Below, piece by piece: positions 1 through 11,175 of a stretch of 48,568 nt of DNA (the first letter of the stretch is position 1; each line of letters starts with the position of its first letter). The DNA is from Gnetum montanum (taxonomy: Eukaryota; Streptophyta; Gnetopsida; Gnetales; Gnetaceae). The translations under genes and the position numbers were made by a program. The stretch is taken from assembly GCA_015680685.1 (NCBI GenBank), contig MNCI01006080.1:1176-49743 (forward strand), read 5' to 3'. Under the pieces are notes generated by a model, which saw nothing but the letters and a program-made list of their open reading frames with translations, had not been told where the DNA came from and did not search any database.

Positions 1-640
1 CACGCGGATCAAACAAGGACTTCCCCGAGTGCCACCGAAGTGTTATACGCTGGGTTATGTGTAAAACAGGGCATAAATGGCAAAACAAGCACAGAGAGCG
101 TAAGTGTAGAGGGGCGTAAACAACGTCGAGTGTGAACAGCGTAAACAGGGATAGGCCCAGCGTAAGCGTATATAGGCGTAAACAGCGTAACCAAATACAA
201 AGGGCATAAACAAATGCAAACGGCGTAAACAGTGGGCGTACACGGACGTTAACGGAGCGTAAACGTAAGCAGGCGTAAATGGAGCGTGGGCCAAATTAAC
301 ATAAAACTGTAAAAGAACTTGCAGTAAGCGTGAACAGTAGATTATAGAGTTAAAATGTTGTGCACCGGTCTAATGCAGTTGTGTAGGGACACAAGGTGGA
401 CGTAAAGCCCTGGTGGACGGAGGGATGCAGCCGGCTGACACGGTAGGCGGAGCGCGAACTGTGCTCAGCGTACAAGACTTCCAGCGTAAGCGTAAGCGTA
501 AGGGGATTTCTGCAGCGTAATTGCTCTAGGTCTGCTTTGGTAAATTTTTGCGAACCTGGTAAATGCGGAAAACTGGGCTATTTATAGGGGTAGGGTTACC
601 GGGAAAATTGGACAGGGAGACACGTGGCGTATAGACCGGG
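1..640 (-). repeat. Family C LTR-like sequence, left copy (truncated by window start)
   Basis: This stretch matches the right end of the window in the same orientation. Shared landmarks are AAGGACTTCCCCGAG (about 15-30 and 47,899-47,913), the words around position 355-400 (GTGCACCGGTC versus GTGCACTGGTC at about 48,100) and a TTTATAGGG block (581-589 versus about 48,373-48,382). Read on the minus strand the last block gives CCCTATAAATA, a good TATA box, so the unit probably transcribes leftward. The interior is packed with GCGTAAAC-like words. An LTR of an unidentified retrotransposon is the likeliest reading, but neither terminus is seen here. Confidence 0.5.
578..588 (-). promoter_or_regulatory. 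TATA-like box of family C LTR, left copy
   Basis: The plus strand reads CTATTTATAGG, giving CCTATAAATAG on the minus strand. The equivalent spot in the right copy (about 48,371-48,382) keeps the same core. Position and conservation suggest a U3 core promoter. Confidence 0.4.
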
Positions 641-642
641 CA

Positions 643-1020
643 TTACAATTTAGAAACATGGTATACGCTGGGCATATATGTTACAACAAGCCGGCGTATA
701 TGCTGGGCGTGTACGTCGGGCGTATACGCTGGGCGTAAACGGATAGATGCTGGCGTATACGCTGGGCGTAGACGAATAGATGCTGGCGTATACGCTGGGG
801 CGTATATGCTGGTAAATGTTGGGCGTATACGCCGAAGGATGTCCACTTGCTTCAATCCTTGCTCTTCGGTGTAATCTTCACGTTGCCATTGGAGATCTGG
901 TCGTCGAGCGTGTGCATCTGCCGTACCTGGGCATGTACGCTGGAGAGCTAGGCGTACACGCTGGGCGTAGACGTTGGGCGTAGACGTCGGGCGTAGACGC
1001 TGGGGCGTATACGCTGGCAC
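643..1020. repeat. GC-rich minisatellite (GCGTATACGCTGGGCGTA core)
   Basis: Words such as GGCGTATACGCTGG and GGGCGTAGACG recur many times. Around 718-800 a unit of about 33 bp is repeated at least twice (GGCGTATACGCTGGGCGTA followed by a GACGAATAGATGCT-like spacer). Shorter 11-12 bp GGGCGTAGACG steps follow at 960-1,015. The block is much richer in G+C and CpG than the rest of the window. Open frames across it encode only repeat peptides and are not genes. Confidence 0.85.
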
Positions 1021-1129
1021 AACATTTAGAACCAGATGTTACGATTTTCAAGATTGCCCTGCGTGACTTCAAATGTAACCGAAGCCACCTGTGGGTCATG
1101 GGGATCTGCTTCTTGTCAGACAGATGCTA

Positions 1130-1560
1130 AACTCAAAGATTTTTGTGGTGTTTCAAGTTGGATAATATTTGACTTGATGACCATAAAGAGACCACCATTC
1201 CTAAAATGGATGAGCTTCATTAGGGATTTCAATTGGGATATTGAAATCTAAATGGTATACATGGAAATCTGATGGTTTGAATCTTGGCCAATGGACTATG
1301 TGGGATTGATGATGACATTCTTCTAGGAATTGGTTAGCATGGATACTGGTTTTCACATGAATTGGTGGAAAAACATCATCAAGGAAGGCATTGGGATGAG
1401 CGAAGTATGTATAGGATATATGAGGAGATAATGAATATCTATAAGAGGAATGAGAGTAAAAATCCCAATCATTAATATAATTATTATGAATTCTTGTTAT
1501 TTGGGATTGTGAGAGGTAGATACGAGAGAATGGACAGGGAAACAATCTTTGGCTGGAACG
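1130..1560 (-). pseudogene. Caulimovirid ORF downstream of RNase H, fragment A
   Basis: An open stretch (1,545-1,201) followed by one TAG and further similar codons lies directly downstream of the RNase H. It contains HVYHLDFN, then F-x-EWW-x-x-x-GH around 1,150-1,210. The same block is HMYKIDIN...FWNWWERFGH in the copy at 28,964-29,326, so the two are homologous. The function is not recognised. Its place, after RNase H and before the intergenic promoter, is where caulimoviruses carry ORF VI (translation transactivator), but I see no sequence reason to equate them. It is broken here, with a stop and truncation near 1,130. Confidence 0.6.
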
Positions 1561-1599
1561 AAGTTCCCATCCTTCGTTCAGATATCTTTCTGCAAAACA

Positions 1600-2870
1600 A
1601 TGATCAGTTAATATTGAAATTCTCTAGTTAAATAATCAGCTAGGTTATTTTCTTTACAGCTAAGATATTGCGTTTGATAAGTAAAATTAGCAAGAAATAA
1701 AGACCATCTAATTAACCTTGTATGAGCTACCTTATTCAAATGTTTCGTTTATAGATATTTGTCAAAATATTTAAGATCAGAACAGATAATGAATTCTTTT
1801 TCTTGTAAAAATAGTCGAAATTTTTCAATACCATGGATGATGGCGAGGAGCTCTTTGTGTGTGGAATGATAGTTTAATTCATCAGGATTAAACTTGCCAC
1901 TTGCTTATCTACATACGTAAATGACTCCTTGTAGATCTTCTTTAAGAACAGCTCCCCAGAATTCCTCTAAAGCATCGATTTCTAAAATCAAAGACCATTT
2001 GTAGGTAAGTGTAAATATGGTAACTTTGTACATTGTTCTTTGAGTCGTTGCACTTCTTCAGTATGTTGTTGTGTCCATGGTGTTGGATTCTTGGTGAGTT
2101 GTTGATTTAGGAGTTTTCGATCTTTTGCCAGATCTTTGTAAAACCCAGATAAATAATTTAAACACCCAAGAAAATGTTGTAATTGTGTTTTATCTGTATT
2201 GATATAAAAAAATTCTTTATATCCTTTAGGATATGTTCCTGCAAATTGATTTGTCCATTTTTAATTACTACTCCTAAGAAGTTAACTTCATCAATAGCGA
2301 TTTGGATTTTCTTTTCTAAAGGAGAAAGGACTAATCCATTTTGATCTATAAGTTGATATAACGTTTCTAGATGTTGTTGATGATCTATAACAAATTTAGA
2401 TAAGACTAAAATATCATCTATATAACCAATAATAAAAGGATAGTTTTTAGATATAGAATCCATACAGGCTTGGAAAATAGATGGAGCGATCTTGATACCA
2501 AAAGGTAAAACTGTCCATTCGTATAATCCTTATGGGACAGTAAAGATTGTTTTCCATTGATCTTTAGGATGCACTTGTATTTGCCAGAATCCACTCTTTA
2601 CATCGAACTTAGAGTAAATGTGTGTCCCTTGTAAATGTTGAAAAAGATCATCTTTACTAGGGATAGGATGTTGAAAAGATTTGATAATAGTGTTTAAGGG
2701 TTTGTAATTAACAACCAAACGCTTCTTTCCTCTAGTAAGTTCAGCACGTTTATTAACATAAAAAGCAACGCAAGAGAACATGCTTGTATTGGGTTGAATC
2801 ATACCTTTTTCTAGTAGTTGTTGAATCTCTTGTGCACACTCTTCTTTTAATGCAGGGGACATACCAATGT
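1600..2870 (-). pseudogene. Caulimovirid reverse transcriptase and RNase H, fragment A
   Basis: The N-terminal RT part (2,862-2,530) shows KKRLVVNYKPLN, then PIPSKDDLFQ and SKFDVKSGFWQIQVHP, the fingers/palm blocks of Caulimoviridae RT. The next open segment (2,463-2,158) holds the catalytic YIDDIL near 2,411-2,430 and LVLSPLEKK. RNase H follows leftward at about 1,950-1,620, with recognisable HSTHKELLAI, then a CSDLK block, and ends near LTREF. In the virus this enzyme copies pregenomic RNA into DNA. Here it is interrupted by stops and frameshifts, for example between 2,530 and 2,463, and cannot be translated as one protein. Confidence 0.9.
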
Positions 2871-2999
2871 GGTGTGCTTTTGACTCTGGTTGTACACCAT
2901 CTAAAAGTTCGATATGATACTAATGTTGTTTTTTGTGTCGGAATGTAGTAGGATCTTCGCTGGCTACAATCATTAGTTTAGCTTTTAGTTGATCAAAAG

Positions 3000-3440
3000 T
3001 AGACTAGTTTTGTTGGATTTGATTAACTATCCATTGAGTTTTTGGTATTTTATATTTTTGTTTTGTAAAACGATTAACAAGATTAAATGTTCTATGAATT
3101 TCATGTAATCCTAGATACACATGGTTATGGCTAATTGTATATGGTTCTAATAAGGCTAAATTGTCTACTCCTATAATCATATCATAAGACAACCAATTAA
3201 TGACATTAACCATTATTGGTAAAAGAGAATGATCAGGCATTATTAAAGGAAGATTAAAAATATGATCCACGGTTATTGTTGTTTTGTTAAAACTAACAAT
3301 TAATTTATCCCGTTTTCCCAGAGAAAAGAGGGGATAATGGCTTCGTTTGCTAAAGATACTTCAGCACCGGAATCTATGAGAGCATCTATTGGATATGGCT
3401 TAAAACTAGGTAATTTTATCTAGAAAGTACAGAGAGGAGT
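3000..3440 (-). pseudogene. Caulimovirid aspartic protease region, fragment A
   Basis: On the minus strand about 3,420-3,320 reads PYPIDALIDSGAEVSLAN, the retropepsin active-site motif D-S-G. About 20 codons later a one-base frameshift puts the rest of the domain in another frame, ending in the open segment 3,270-3,004. That segment has YDMIIGVDNL, a typical flap/late-protease block. The protease would release mature proteins from the viral polyprotein. The same IDALIDSG motif occurs in the larger copy at about 31,357-31,392. Confidence 0.85.
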
Positions 3441-3490
3441 TTTTACTGTACTTTGTTGATTTTGGTTTATGTGAAGCAAGCCAGTGAAAC

Positions 3491-5615
3491 AAATACCTCA
3501 ACAGATGGACAATAATGCTCAATTTTGTGGATCTCCTCCTTCCAACTCAATTGTGAGGGAGATGGCCATCTATGTTAATCATTCATATGGATCCTTAGTT
3601 TTTCTATTTTTTGTTTTATACATTTTTATCTTTATAGTTTATTTTACATTTTTATTGATTTTAAATATTTTTCCTATTTTACATCATTTTTTATTTTACA
3701 CCATCATTAGTATGTTTGAATCTTTCTTGAATATTTTTACATTTTCTTATATATTTTACTTTGTTTTGTTTGAGTATGATTTTCAAATTTTTGTTAATAA
3801 ACATGCTTTGTGCCAACAGGACATAGTGGTGTGGTAGCCACTACTAATGGTGGTTTGTGCTTAATGTTTTGTTTGCTAATGTTTTGTTTCTATTTTTGAT
3901 TTTTTGTATCAATGGCTTAGTCATGATTTCTTTTTTATGGAATAGGCAGTGAGTCCATGACATCCACCCATTCACAAACTCTATGGTTTTCCTTGTTTTG
4001 AAAGTTTGAGGTCCCTTTCATTAAATAAACCTTTAATAAATTGATGACCTTGGTAGTTTCTAGAATTGGAAAAGATTCAAAGGTTTGTACAAGGTGTGAC
4101 TTCAAGGGGACTCAATACTCTTTGTAATTTTCTACTTACTTGAGTGCTTGAGTGTTTTCATGGACTTCTTACCATTCCATATCATCCAAAAATAGGAAGT
4201 CAAACAAAGTCTTTGCATGGTGTGGTTCCCATCTAAAAATAAAAAAAGAAGAAAAATAACAAAAATAACAAAAAACAACAAACAAAAACAAATAAAAAAA
4301 CATGATGGGAATTCAAAGCACATCCCTTAGAAAAATAAATGGGCTACAAGCATTGGTTATGGGACTAGAAAGACATGTTACCCATGCTTGAAGGTCCCCT
4401 CTAACTAAGGCCCTCTCTCACTTCCTACTTCTCTATTCTCCTCTTTGTGGAATGGTGGTTGTTCTGTGGGTGCACTCTTATGTCTCAAAGAAGTGGATCG
4501 ATCTTGGAGTGGTGATGTGAAGTTACTAAAAGGGTAAGGTTTTGGTTTGGACTAAGGATCGATCTTCTCAAGTCATTTTAAACACAAAACTCCACAAGGG
4601 ACTTCTCATGACCTTAATTTGAAATTCCATTCCACCTTCTCCATCATCCATCTATGTTGACCATAATTCACCTCACTGCTAGTGTCCATGTTCTTGATTC
4701 CATGTCTTGGTTTGATGTATTTGAATTCTTAGGTAGAATTTTCTGGGTTTTGGTCCTTAACTTCCATTGACCATTAATCAACTATGGGGCCTATGCCTGC
4801 TATGAGGAGGACCCACTTTATATCTCTTGGTTGGGTTTGTTAAGTACCTTATCCTTAGACATTTTTGCAATTAGAATCTTTCCTACACCCATCTTCTGCA
4901 TCACACCATGTGCTCCTTTACATATTTTGTTTATTAAACACGTTCTCTATCAAATTTTTCAATTTTTAAGCTTTCAAAGATCCTCTTCAATGATTTTCTA
5001 TAAATCCATAGACCCCAAATTCATTGAAAAATTTCTTATATTTTTTTGAGGTATTCAAGTTTCAAAATTTTTCCTATTGGCCTCATATACAGGGTCCCGT
5101 CAACTGAGCAAACCCATATACGAGGCCCCATATATGGGGCCCTGTTGACATAAGAAAAAAATAGTAAATATATGTGCAAACCCATATGAGAATTTTTACA
5201 TTTTCTCATAAATGCCAAGGGAGTTTTTCAAATTTTTAGAGCCTAGAACCTTCCAAAGCTCATAACTTTGTAACTGTTTACTCAAATCACTCTATTCTTT
5301 AACCTTGCAGCTACCAGAGGTAAGCTCTTCATTATGGGGGCCACAAATGTACTAGTTTTGACAAAACAAATTTTTCCATTTTTTCTAACTCCCATAAAGG
5401 TTGAACTAAAAACTCAACTGTTAAACACCAAATTACAAGAGTTAAACATTCCCAACAAGCTCTGGTGACAATTATAATAAATAATTAATAAAAAAATCAA
5501 TATACCATGGTCCAACCTTAGCCAAGGTGTAACTAACTAACTAATGAGAGAAGGTATTCAAAAGTTTAAAGTTACACATTATATCTACTAATCCATGGAT
5601 GTGTTGTGATTGCAG
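3491..5615 (+). other. Inter-ORF (pol to 3' ORF) region of the plus-strand Athila-like element; no gene seen
   Basis: This stretch of about 2.1 kb precedes the 3' ORF. It starts with a T-rich low-complexity tract (3,600-3,780) that yields only a Phe/Ile-rich pseudo-ORF. The rest has stops in every frame. Just before the ORF, GATTGCAG abuts the ATG at 5,616, which looks like a 3' splice acceptor. The last 70 bases align loosely with the 70 bases upstream of the start at 25,317 in the nested copy, supporting common descent. Nothing else was recognised. Confidence 0.5.
5124..5141. repeat. Perfect 18-bp palindrome
   Basis: GGCCCCATATATGGGGCC is its own reverse complement. It lies in an 80-base GC-rich patch (about 5,080-5,160) that resembles the GGCCYCATCAACG-type words of the family A LTR U3. 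It could form a cruciform or hairpin. No function is shown. Confidence 0.8.
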
Positions 5616-8424
5616 ATGGCACCAAAAGAAAAGAACACATAAGAAGCAAGATCATCTCAACCAAGGGAGAAATGGCCTAGGATGGAAAGAGGCCAAGAAT
5701 AGGCCTAAGAATAATTATTAGCAACCTATGCCATAGGTTCTCTTAGGAAAGAGGTAGAAGTAGAGTCTATTAAAAAGATTCTAGAATCAGTAGCAGCAAC
5801 CAAACATTCCCATCAAGATGATGCACTAGCACCATAACCAAATCTAGAGGTGACCTTGACAAAGGCTTTCCTGAATTAAATCAAATCATGAGAGGTCCAG
5901 AAAATAGTGCTCCAAGAGTTAAAATTTGGCCAATTCCTAGAGCACGCACCAAAAGAAGTATAGGACTAGCTAAAGGCCTCTCCCATGTGGCCAATTATCA
6001 CTTCCACTAGGGAGTGGTACATGGGAGAGACATTCCTATTTTGGAACAACAGGCAACCTAAATCAATGGTGAAAATCAAGGACATCTCAGTGTCCTACTC
6101 AGCATAGGCCATTGTAGTGCTTGGGTTGCTTGAAATAGGGGCAAATCTTACTACGATCCTAATGTAGGCAAATCCCAACATAAAGAAAGAATGGGTTTAG
6201 CGGTGCTATGGAGTCGACTACAAGGAATTTGATGCACTCACATCAGTAGAGAGGATCCACTACAAGATTGTGGCCTTTCACCTTAATCCCATGGTGAGGC
6301 CAAGAAAAATCACTACCTTCTTTGCCTGAGCATATGCCACTCTATGTAGGAGATTCTCTATCAACCTTCCATAGTGGATCAATCTAGAGATGGAAAAGCA
6401 GTTTAAATAAAAACGAATGTGGAAGGAAGGCACTCTCCTTTCCATGCCTCATTAGGAAACTCTATCAAAGGGGAGGAATAGCTTACTACACCAATGACAT
6501 CGTCAGGCAAGTTTTGACTACCAACTGGGCAGAAATGATAAAAGATAAGATGCCTGCAATAACTATCCAAGAAGAGGAGTAGCGACCACCACCTCCACTC
6601 ACCAGTCAAACAACCGTACCAGACATCACTGCAACTACCCAACGATTGCACGAATATAGGGAATGACTATTGAGTAAATAAGAGCAAAAAGTAGGCACAA
6701 GTGGTAAGGACCCATCCTTGTACAGACCAGCCATGAGTCACTTGAATGAGGTGGCTTAGACAATTAGTTTGATAGGTGGAGGTGGATCCATCTTCTCAAC
6801 CAAAAGAATGTAGCTACCCATGAGGTCAAATCCAAGCACTAGAGAGGTCACGGTATCTTTTGCACTTGGAGAAGGATGAGGGGCCAACAATTTTGGTGAT
6901 ATTAGCACCAGGGGTAGGAGACTATAGTATACGTGGTTGCTAACTGTATAGTTGAAACACTCAACATGCCTACAAAATTTGCACTAGACATCATTGTATA
7001 CAAAGATGGATAAATGTCTGTAGGAACCACAAGTAGTAGAATAAATGCAACATAGAATGAAGAACTACTGGATCGACTAGTGGAACCGAGAAACTACTTT
7101 TAGATGTCTTTGACCTTCTAGATAGTATTACTACAACCTAGTCAGAGTTTCTTGAGGCAAGGGACAAGAACATCATATTGGAAGGGCAACTTGAAATAGC
7201 CAAGGAGAAAAATGAATGCTTGGCTATGAAATTTGCTGAATTAAGAGCTTATATTGTTGATCATACATTCCTCAACCTTGCACTGACAAGAGATGAAGCT
7301 ATAGAACAACTTCATACTAAACTGAAAGGGGTTGAGGGTGCAATAGAGACAGCAGTGTTCTACCAATGCTTGGCATATGCTACACAACAAAAGATTCAGG
7401 AGGCCTTAGATCAGAGCTGCTAGGAGAACATGTAATTGACCACAAAGAATCATTGCCTAAGAAATGTTGATGAGAACAAGTAACAATTAATAGATTTCAT
7501 CCTCTAATAGTAGGAGCAACTGGCTAGAGCAAACACAGTACTGAGGATATTGGTAGCAAAAATAGAAATATCTCCATGGAGGAGGTTTGTGCCCTTTACC
7601 AAAAAACCACAATTGAGGTAGCTACCTAGAAATTAGAGGCTCAAAAATTTGAGAGAGTCAAGGACCATTACAGAGAGTAGGTTAGTTTACAAAAGGAAGT
7701 AAATGTAAAACACATTTAGTTGGTAGAAGCAAAAGTGAATGAAGCCCTCTAGCAACTCTAGTAAGGAAAAGAATTGTGGCAACCCATCATTGATGGGATA
7801 GACACCTACAACAAAGTGGAAATATGCACAAAGGAGTTGTAGATTGAGGAGATGATGGAATATATGGAGCTCGCTAATATCTGTTACGCAAATTTGGCCA
7901 TGTTAATTGCCAAATAGCTACAGTTAGAATTGGAGAAACATATGGCCAACTCGTACTTGTTGTATGAGGCCAAGTTTAAGCATCATAAGGACACTAAGCA
8001 GAAGCTTGCAGAGGAAAATGCTAAACTTGATGTTCTTAAGATATGATTCATTGATCAACAATCAACTACTAAGAACCTGGCTAAGAGGATGAATGACTAG
8101 TAAGAGATGCAGAGTGTAGTCAAGGCATTCGATATCAAACGCAAATAGTTCATTGCCTAGTTTTTCAATGTGAAGGAGATGTTCCCAATAATGCCCTATC
8201 TATGGGATATTCCCATTCTAGCTAGCATTAGTGATGTCACGTAGATAGTGAATGATCCTCAAAGTAAGGAGGAAAAGATGAAGGCATTATTAGATACCTT
8301 TCACCTTCCACCAGAGGTTGTAGCCACACTAGGATAGCCATAGTTGCCTCAGCTACCGCACATGTCTAAAGCTAGTGAAGGTCCTTCAAAACCTTAGGAT
8401 ACTCCATCGCTTAGGATTATCTAA
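5616..8424 (+). pseudogene. Athila-family 3' ORF (gag/pol-independent coiled-coil protein), plus-strand copy
   Basis: A degenerate reading frame of about 930 codons starts MAPKEKNT at 5,616 and ends near 8,424. The N-terminal third contains ...HLNPMVRPRKI (about 6,270-6,310), the block found as HLNPMVRPSKVI in the right-hand copy. It resembles what is annotated in plants as a putative plant transposon protein domain, a resemblance recalled from the family and not searched. The rest is Glu/Lys/Leu-rich and coiled-coil-like, for example QKLAEENAKLDVLK near 8,000. The C-terminus PQSKEEKMKALLDTFHLPPE matches the right-hand copy at about 45,500. Dozens of in-frame stops, mostly TAG at Gln or Trp positions, and a few frameshifts kill it. 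In Athila elements a non-gag/pol ORF in this position has been called env-like. No signal peptide or membrane segment is evident here. Confidence 0.75.
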
Positions 8425-8659
8425 TCTTCTCCACCACCTTCATGCCATTAGAGGATGTGTTGTCAAATTTTGTGTAGTCACATCATGGTGTTCAATTTTG
8501 TCTCATGAACACCACAATTTTTGTAATTTTTTGATTTGTACACTCAGGCACTCAGCTTTGTCAAGTTTGTTTGTTATGTTAAGAGTCAGTCAATAATTCC
8601 ATACCTTTTCAATTTTGTAAAGAAACCCAAGGACAAGTTTTCATTCATTTGTAAAGGTA

Positions 8660-9617
8660 GGATGAGCATCAAAGTATCACATGAATGGACCCTCATTAAC
8701 GTGGCCTTGTCGACGGGCCTCTGTGTATGGAGCCCTATTTACGTGGTGTTGCCTTGTTGATAGGACCACGTCAACGTAGCATTTGCTATGTATTTGGGGC
8801 CCCATCAATGTAGTAATATAGCAAAAAATATAAATGTGAGCTCCCAGCCATGTTTATGGAGATTCAAGTCATAGTAGTAGTAGAGCTCTTGCAGTTTGTT
8901 CATTTGAAAGTTAGAATATTTTCCCAAGTGCCTGCAATAGGAGTCATTGAGTGTACCAATCTTTATTTAAGCACTATTGTACTTGAACCACAAAAATGTG
9001 TACAACAATAAAGATGAGCTTTTTAATAAACTTTACAGCATTTTGGATAGTTTAAATGTTTTATTCTTGTGTTTAATGTTTTTAATTATTTGTTCAGTTT
9101 TTCTTAGTAATTAAGCTAATTAAGTGATTAAGTAGGATAAGCTAAATAGGTTAAATACATAAGTATGACCACTTTGAGCGTAAACACGTATTCTCTTGGT
9201 AATCCTAACAATGTTATTACTTGGTACACCCAGTAGCATAGCACTTGGTAACCTAGTAGTGCATATGTGGGTTCAGGACATGTACAAAAAGTGGGACTGG
9301 ATGCTTATGTTAGAACTAGTTAGAGGCTAGTGAAGTAGTTAAATTATATTAGTTATTAAATCACTTCATCTCTTTACTTTAAGTACCCAAAATCATAAAA
9401 CATAAAACAATAAAAATCATATGCCTTGATTACACTTAACCATACCTTTGCACATCACAAGTGTAATTGGGGAGACAACGAACAACCTTAGGGTAAGGTT
9501 TACTTTCTAGAAGACTAGTGTACTAGAAACTATAGAGTCTGTAGAATTTGACTAGATCACATGTGAATGCTTCATGATTTGTATGGTTGGGTGTAGGGGT
9601 ACTTCGACCACTCATGA
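8660..9617 (+). repeat. 3' LTR of the plus-strand Athila-like element
   Basis: It starts GGATGAGC (family start TGATGAG, first base mutated) just after a purine-rich GTAAAGGTA, and ends CCACTCATGA, close to the family end CTCATCA. Read in reverse it aligns over its length with the LTR at 44,195-45,098. Shared parts are the U3 words with CATCAACGTAG, a TATAAAT box, the block ...GATTACACTTAACCATACC... and the GGGTAC end. Because no 5' LTR is in the window, insertion age cannot be judged. Confidence 0.85.
8828..8836 (+). promoter_or_regulatory. TATA box of plus-strand LTR
   Basis: ATATAAATG lies at the place equivalent to CCTATAAATATGC in the LTR at 44,195-45,098 (near 44,961). It probably marks the U3/R core promoter. 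Confidence 0.5.
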
Positions 9618-11175
9618 TACTCTATGAAGCTTGAAAATAATTAAAGGGGATACTATTCAATGCTACACCTACAACCTTAGAATTTCCAATTTGAATTTGA
9701 CTTGGCTACTACTAGTTAGCCTAAAAAGACTCATTAAAAGCCTCTTTGATTAAAAAAAATAGTAGAATCTAGAGAATTTATAATGGTTTTTGGCCCAAAA
9801 TATTTCAATTTCTATTCCTTCCTACCATATCATAGATTTCCTACAACTAGTGAAAAATCCTTCAAAAATAACCACAAAAAAGAAACATGCAAAGTCTCTA
9901 GCTTCTTTAGATTTGTAAACATATAGATTTTCCAATATTTGCAATGATGCCCTTTGCAAAAAAATGGCAAGATGGAACCCCAAGCTTCTAATAGTTTTTT
10001 AAAAATAGAAATGTTCCATAGACCTAGATCTAAATCATGTAGGAGCATCCATTAACACACAAAACCCAAAAAATGTTCTTTACTTCATTTTGAATGACCA
10101 AGTTCCCATGCTCGAACCCACTATATTAGAAATTTATAAGTTTGATTTAGTATGTAATGCTTTGCCTTTTCAATATGAACTTTGAATTGGTTGGTGTTTG
10201 GAGTTTTTTGATGTGAAAAATTGAGGGTTTGAATCCATGATTAATGAATAAAAATACTTGATGTTAAGACTTAATTTTTAATCTTTACTAATTAGCTTTT
10301 CAGTATGAATTCTAATGTTAAAATTTAAAGTAAGTTCTTAAGGTTTTAATTTTTGGATTTTGCTATGTTTTTATTGTATTCTATGTAAACCTATATAACT
10401 TGGGGGGTTTATCTAGGTTTTACTTGTTAAGAGTAAAAATTAATCTTTAATCTTTGAAGACATGGTTCTAAAGGTTTAGGATGCTTGAATTCTAGTTTAA
10501 GAGATAGGTATGTAACAAAGTAAAATTATAAAACTTAATCCTTTGATTGGGCACACTTGAATACTTACAAAAATATCTAGAGGCTAGTTAATGTGCATGA
10601 GAAAAAGAAATAAACATTAAAAAAGAGAGAGTAGATTTGATGTTTCTTCAGAAAATTTTGTTAGTAGATTTGATTCTTCTCTCTTCAATTTTTCTCTAGC
10701 AAATTTGATCTTTCTAGGTTTCTCTTATGGGTGATTCTAAGTTTTTTCTAACTTCTTTAATTGATGCCAAATTTCTTTCTTTTCTATTAAAGTGGATATT
10801 TGTATTAATGCTTAGAATGCAAATTTATAAGCTAGTGAGCAAAATTTTGTGATGCCTTTTTCTAGTGATGTTATTACAACTAAAACACTTGATTTTGTTC
10901 TCCTTGATGATGTATATGGGTCACTGGTAGCTGATCTTACATCATGATATGTGGTCATTCAAATTTTGGGTTACCTACCTTGTAATATAAGTTTTATTTC
11001 ACAGTTAAATAATGTGATGCAAAAACATAAATATTAAAAAAAAATTTTAACAGTTTCTATAGATTGATATACTTTGCCCATAGTGTTTAGATCAAGATTT
11101 AGGATGACTATAAATACCTTAATTTTTGCTTTATTTAACCTAAATAGTTAATCAACTCATGAGGAAGAGGAGCAA

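Larger units (their letters stand above)
1030..3490 (-). mobile_element. Endogenous caulimovirid fragment A (PR-RT-RH-downstream ORF)
   Basis: On the minus strand, going right to left, this holds an aspartic protease motif, a reverse transcriptase with YIDD, an RNase H and a following ORF. That is the 3' half of a Caulimoviridae genome. Order and motifs match the larger copy at 25,403-36,330, but the sequence is clearly diverged from it, so this is a separate, older or different-lineage integration. No movement or coat protein part is present. The right edge meets the inter-ORF DNA of a plus-strand Athila-like element near 3,490. The left edge fades out near 1,030-1,130, next to the minisatellite. 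Confidence 0.85.
3491..9617 (+). mobile_element. Athila-like LTR retrotransposon, 3' half, plus strand
   Basis: A broken 3' ORF (5,616-8,424) and a 3' LTR (8,660-9,617) match, in reverse orientation, the 3' ORF and LTRs of the minus-strand elements at 15,582-43,547 and 44,195-47,740. No gag, pol, primer site or 5' LTR is seen upstream. The left limit is set by caulimovirid fragment A. The copy is therefore truncated or interrupted on its 5' side. Confidence 0.8.

Noticed and set aside
643-1020. 125-codon minus-strand ORF
   Set aside because: It translates a minisatellite into repeated AYTPASIRLRP-like peptides. There is no gene signal.
3484-3837. 117-codon plus-strand ORF with many Phe/Ile/Tyr residues, possible membrane protein
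   Set aside because: The T-rich DNA tract creates hydrophobic codons by composition. It lies in a non-coding inter-ORF part of a retrotransposon with no homologue in the other copies here.
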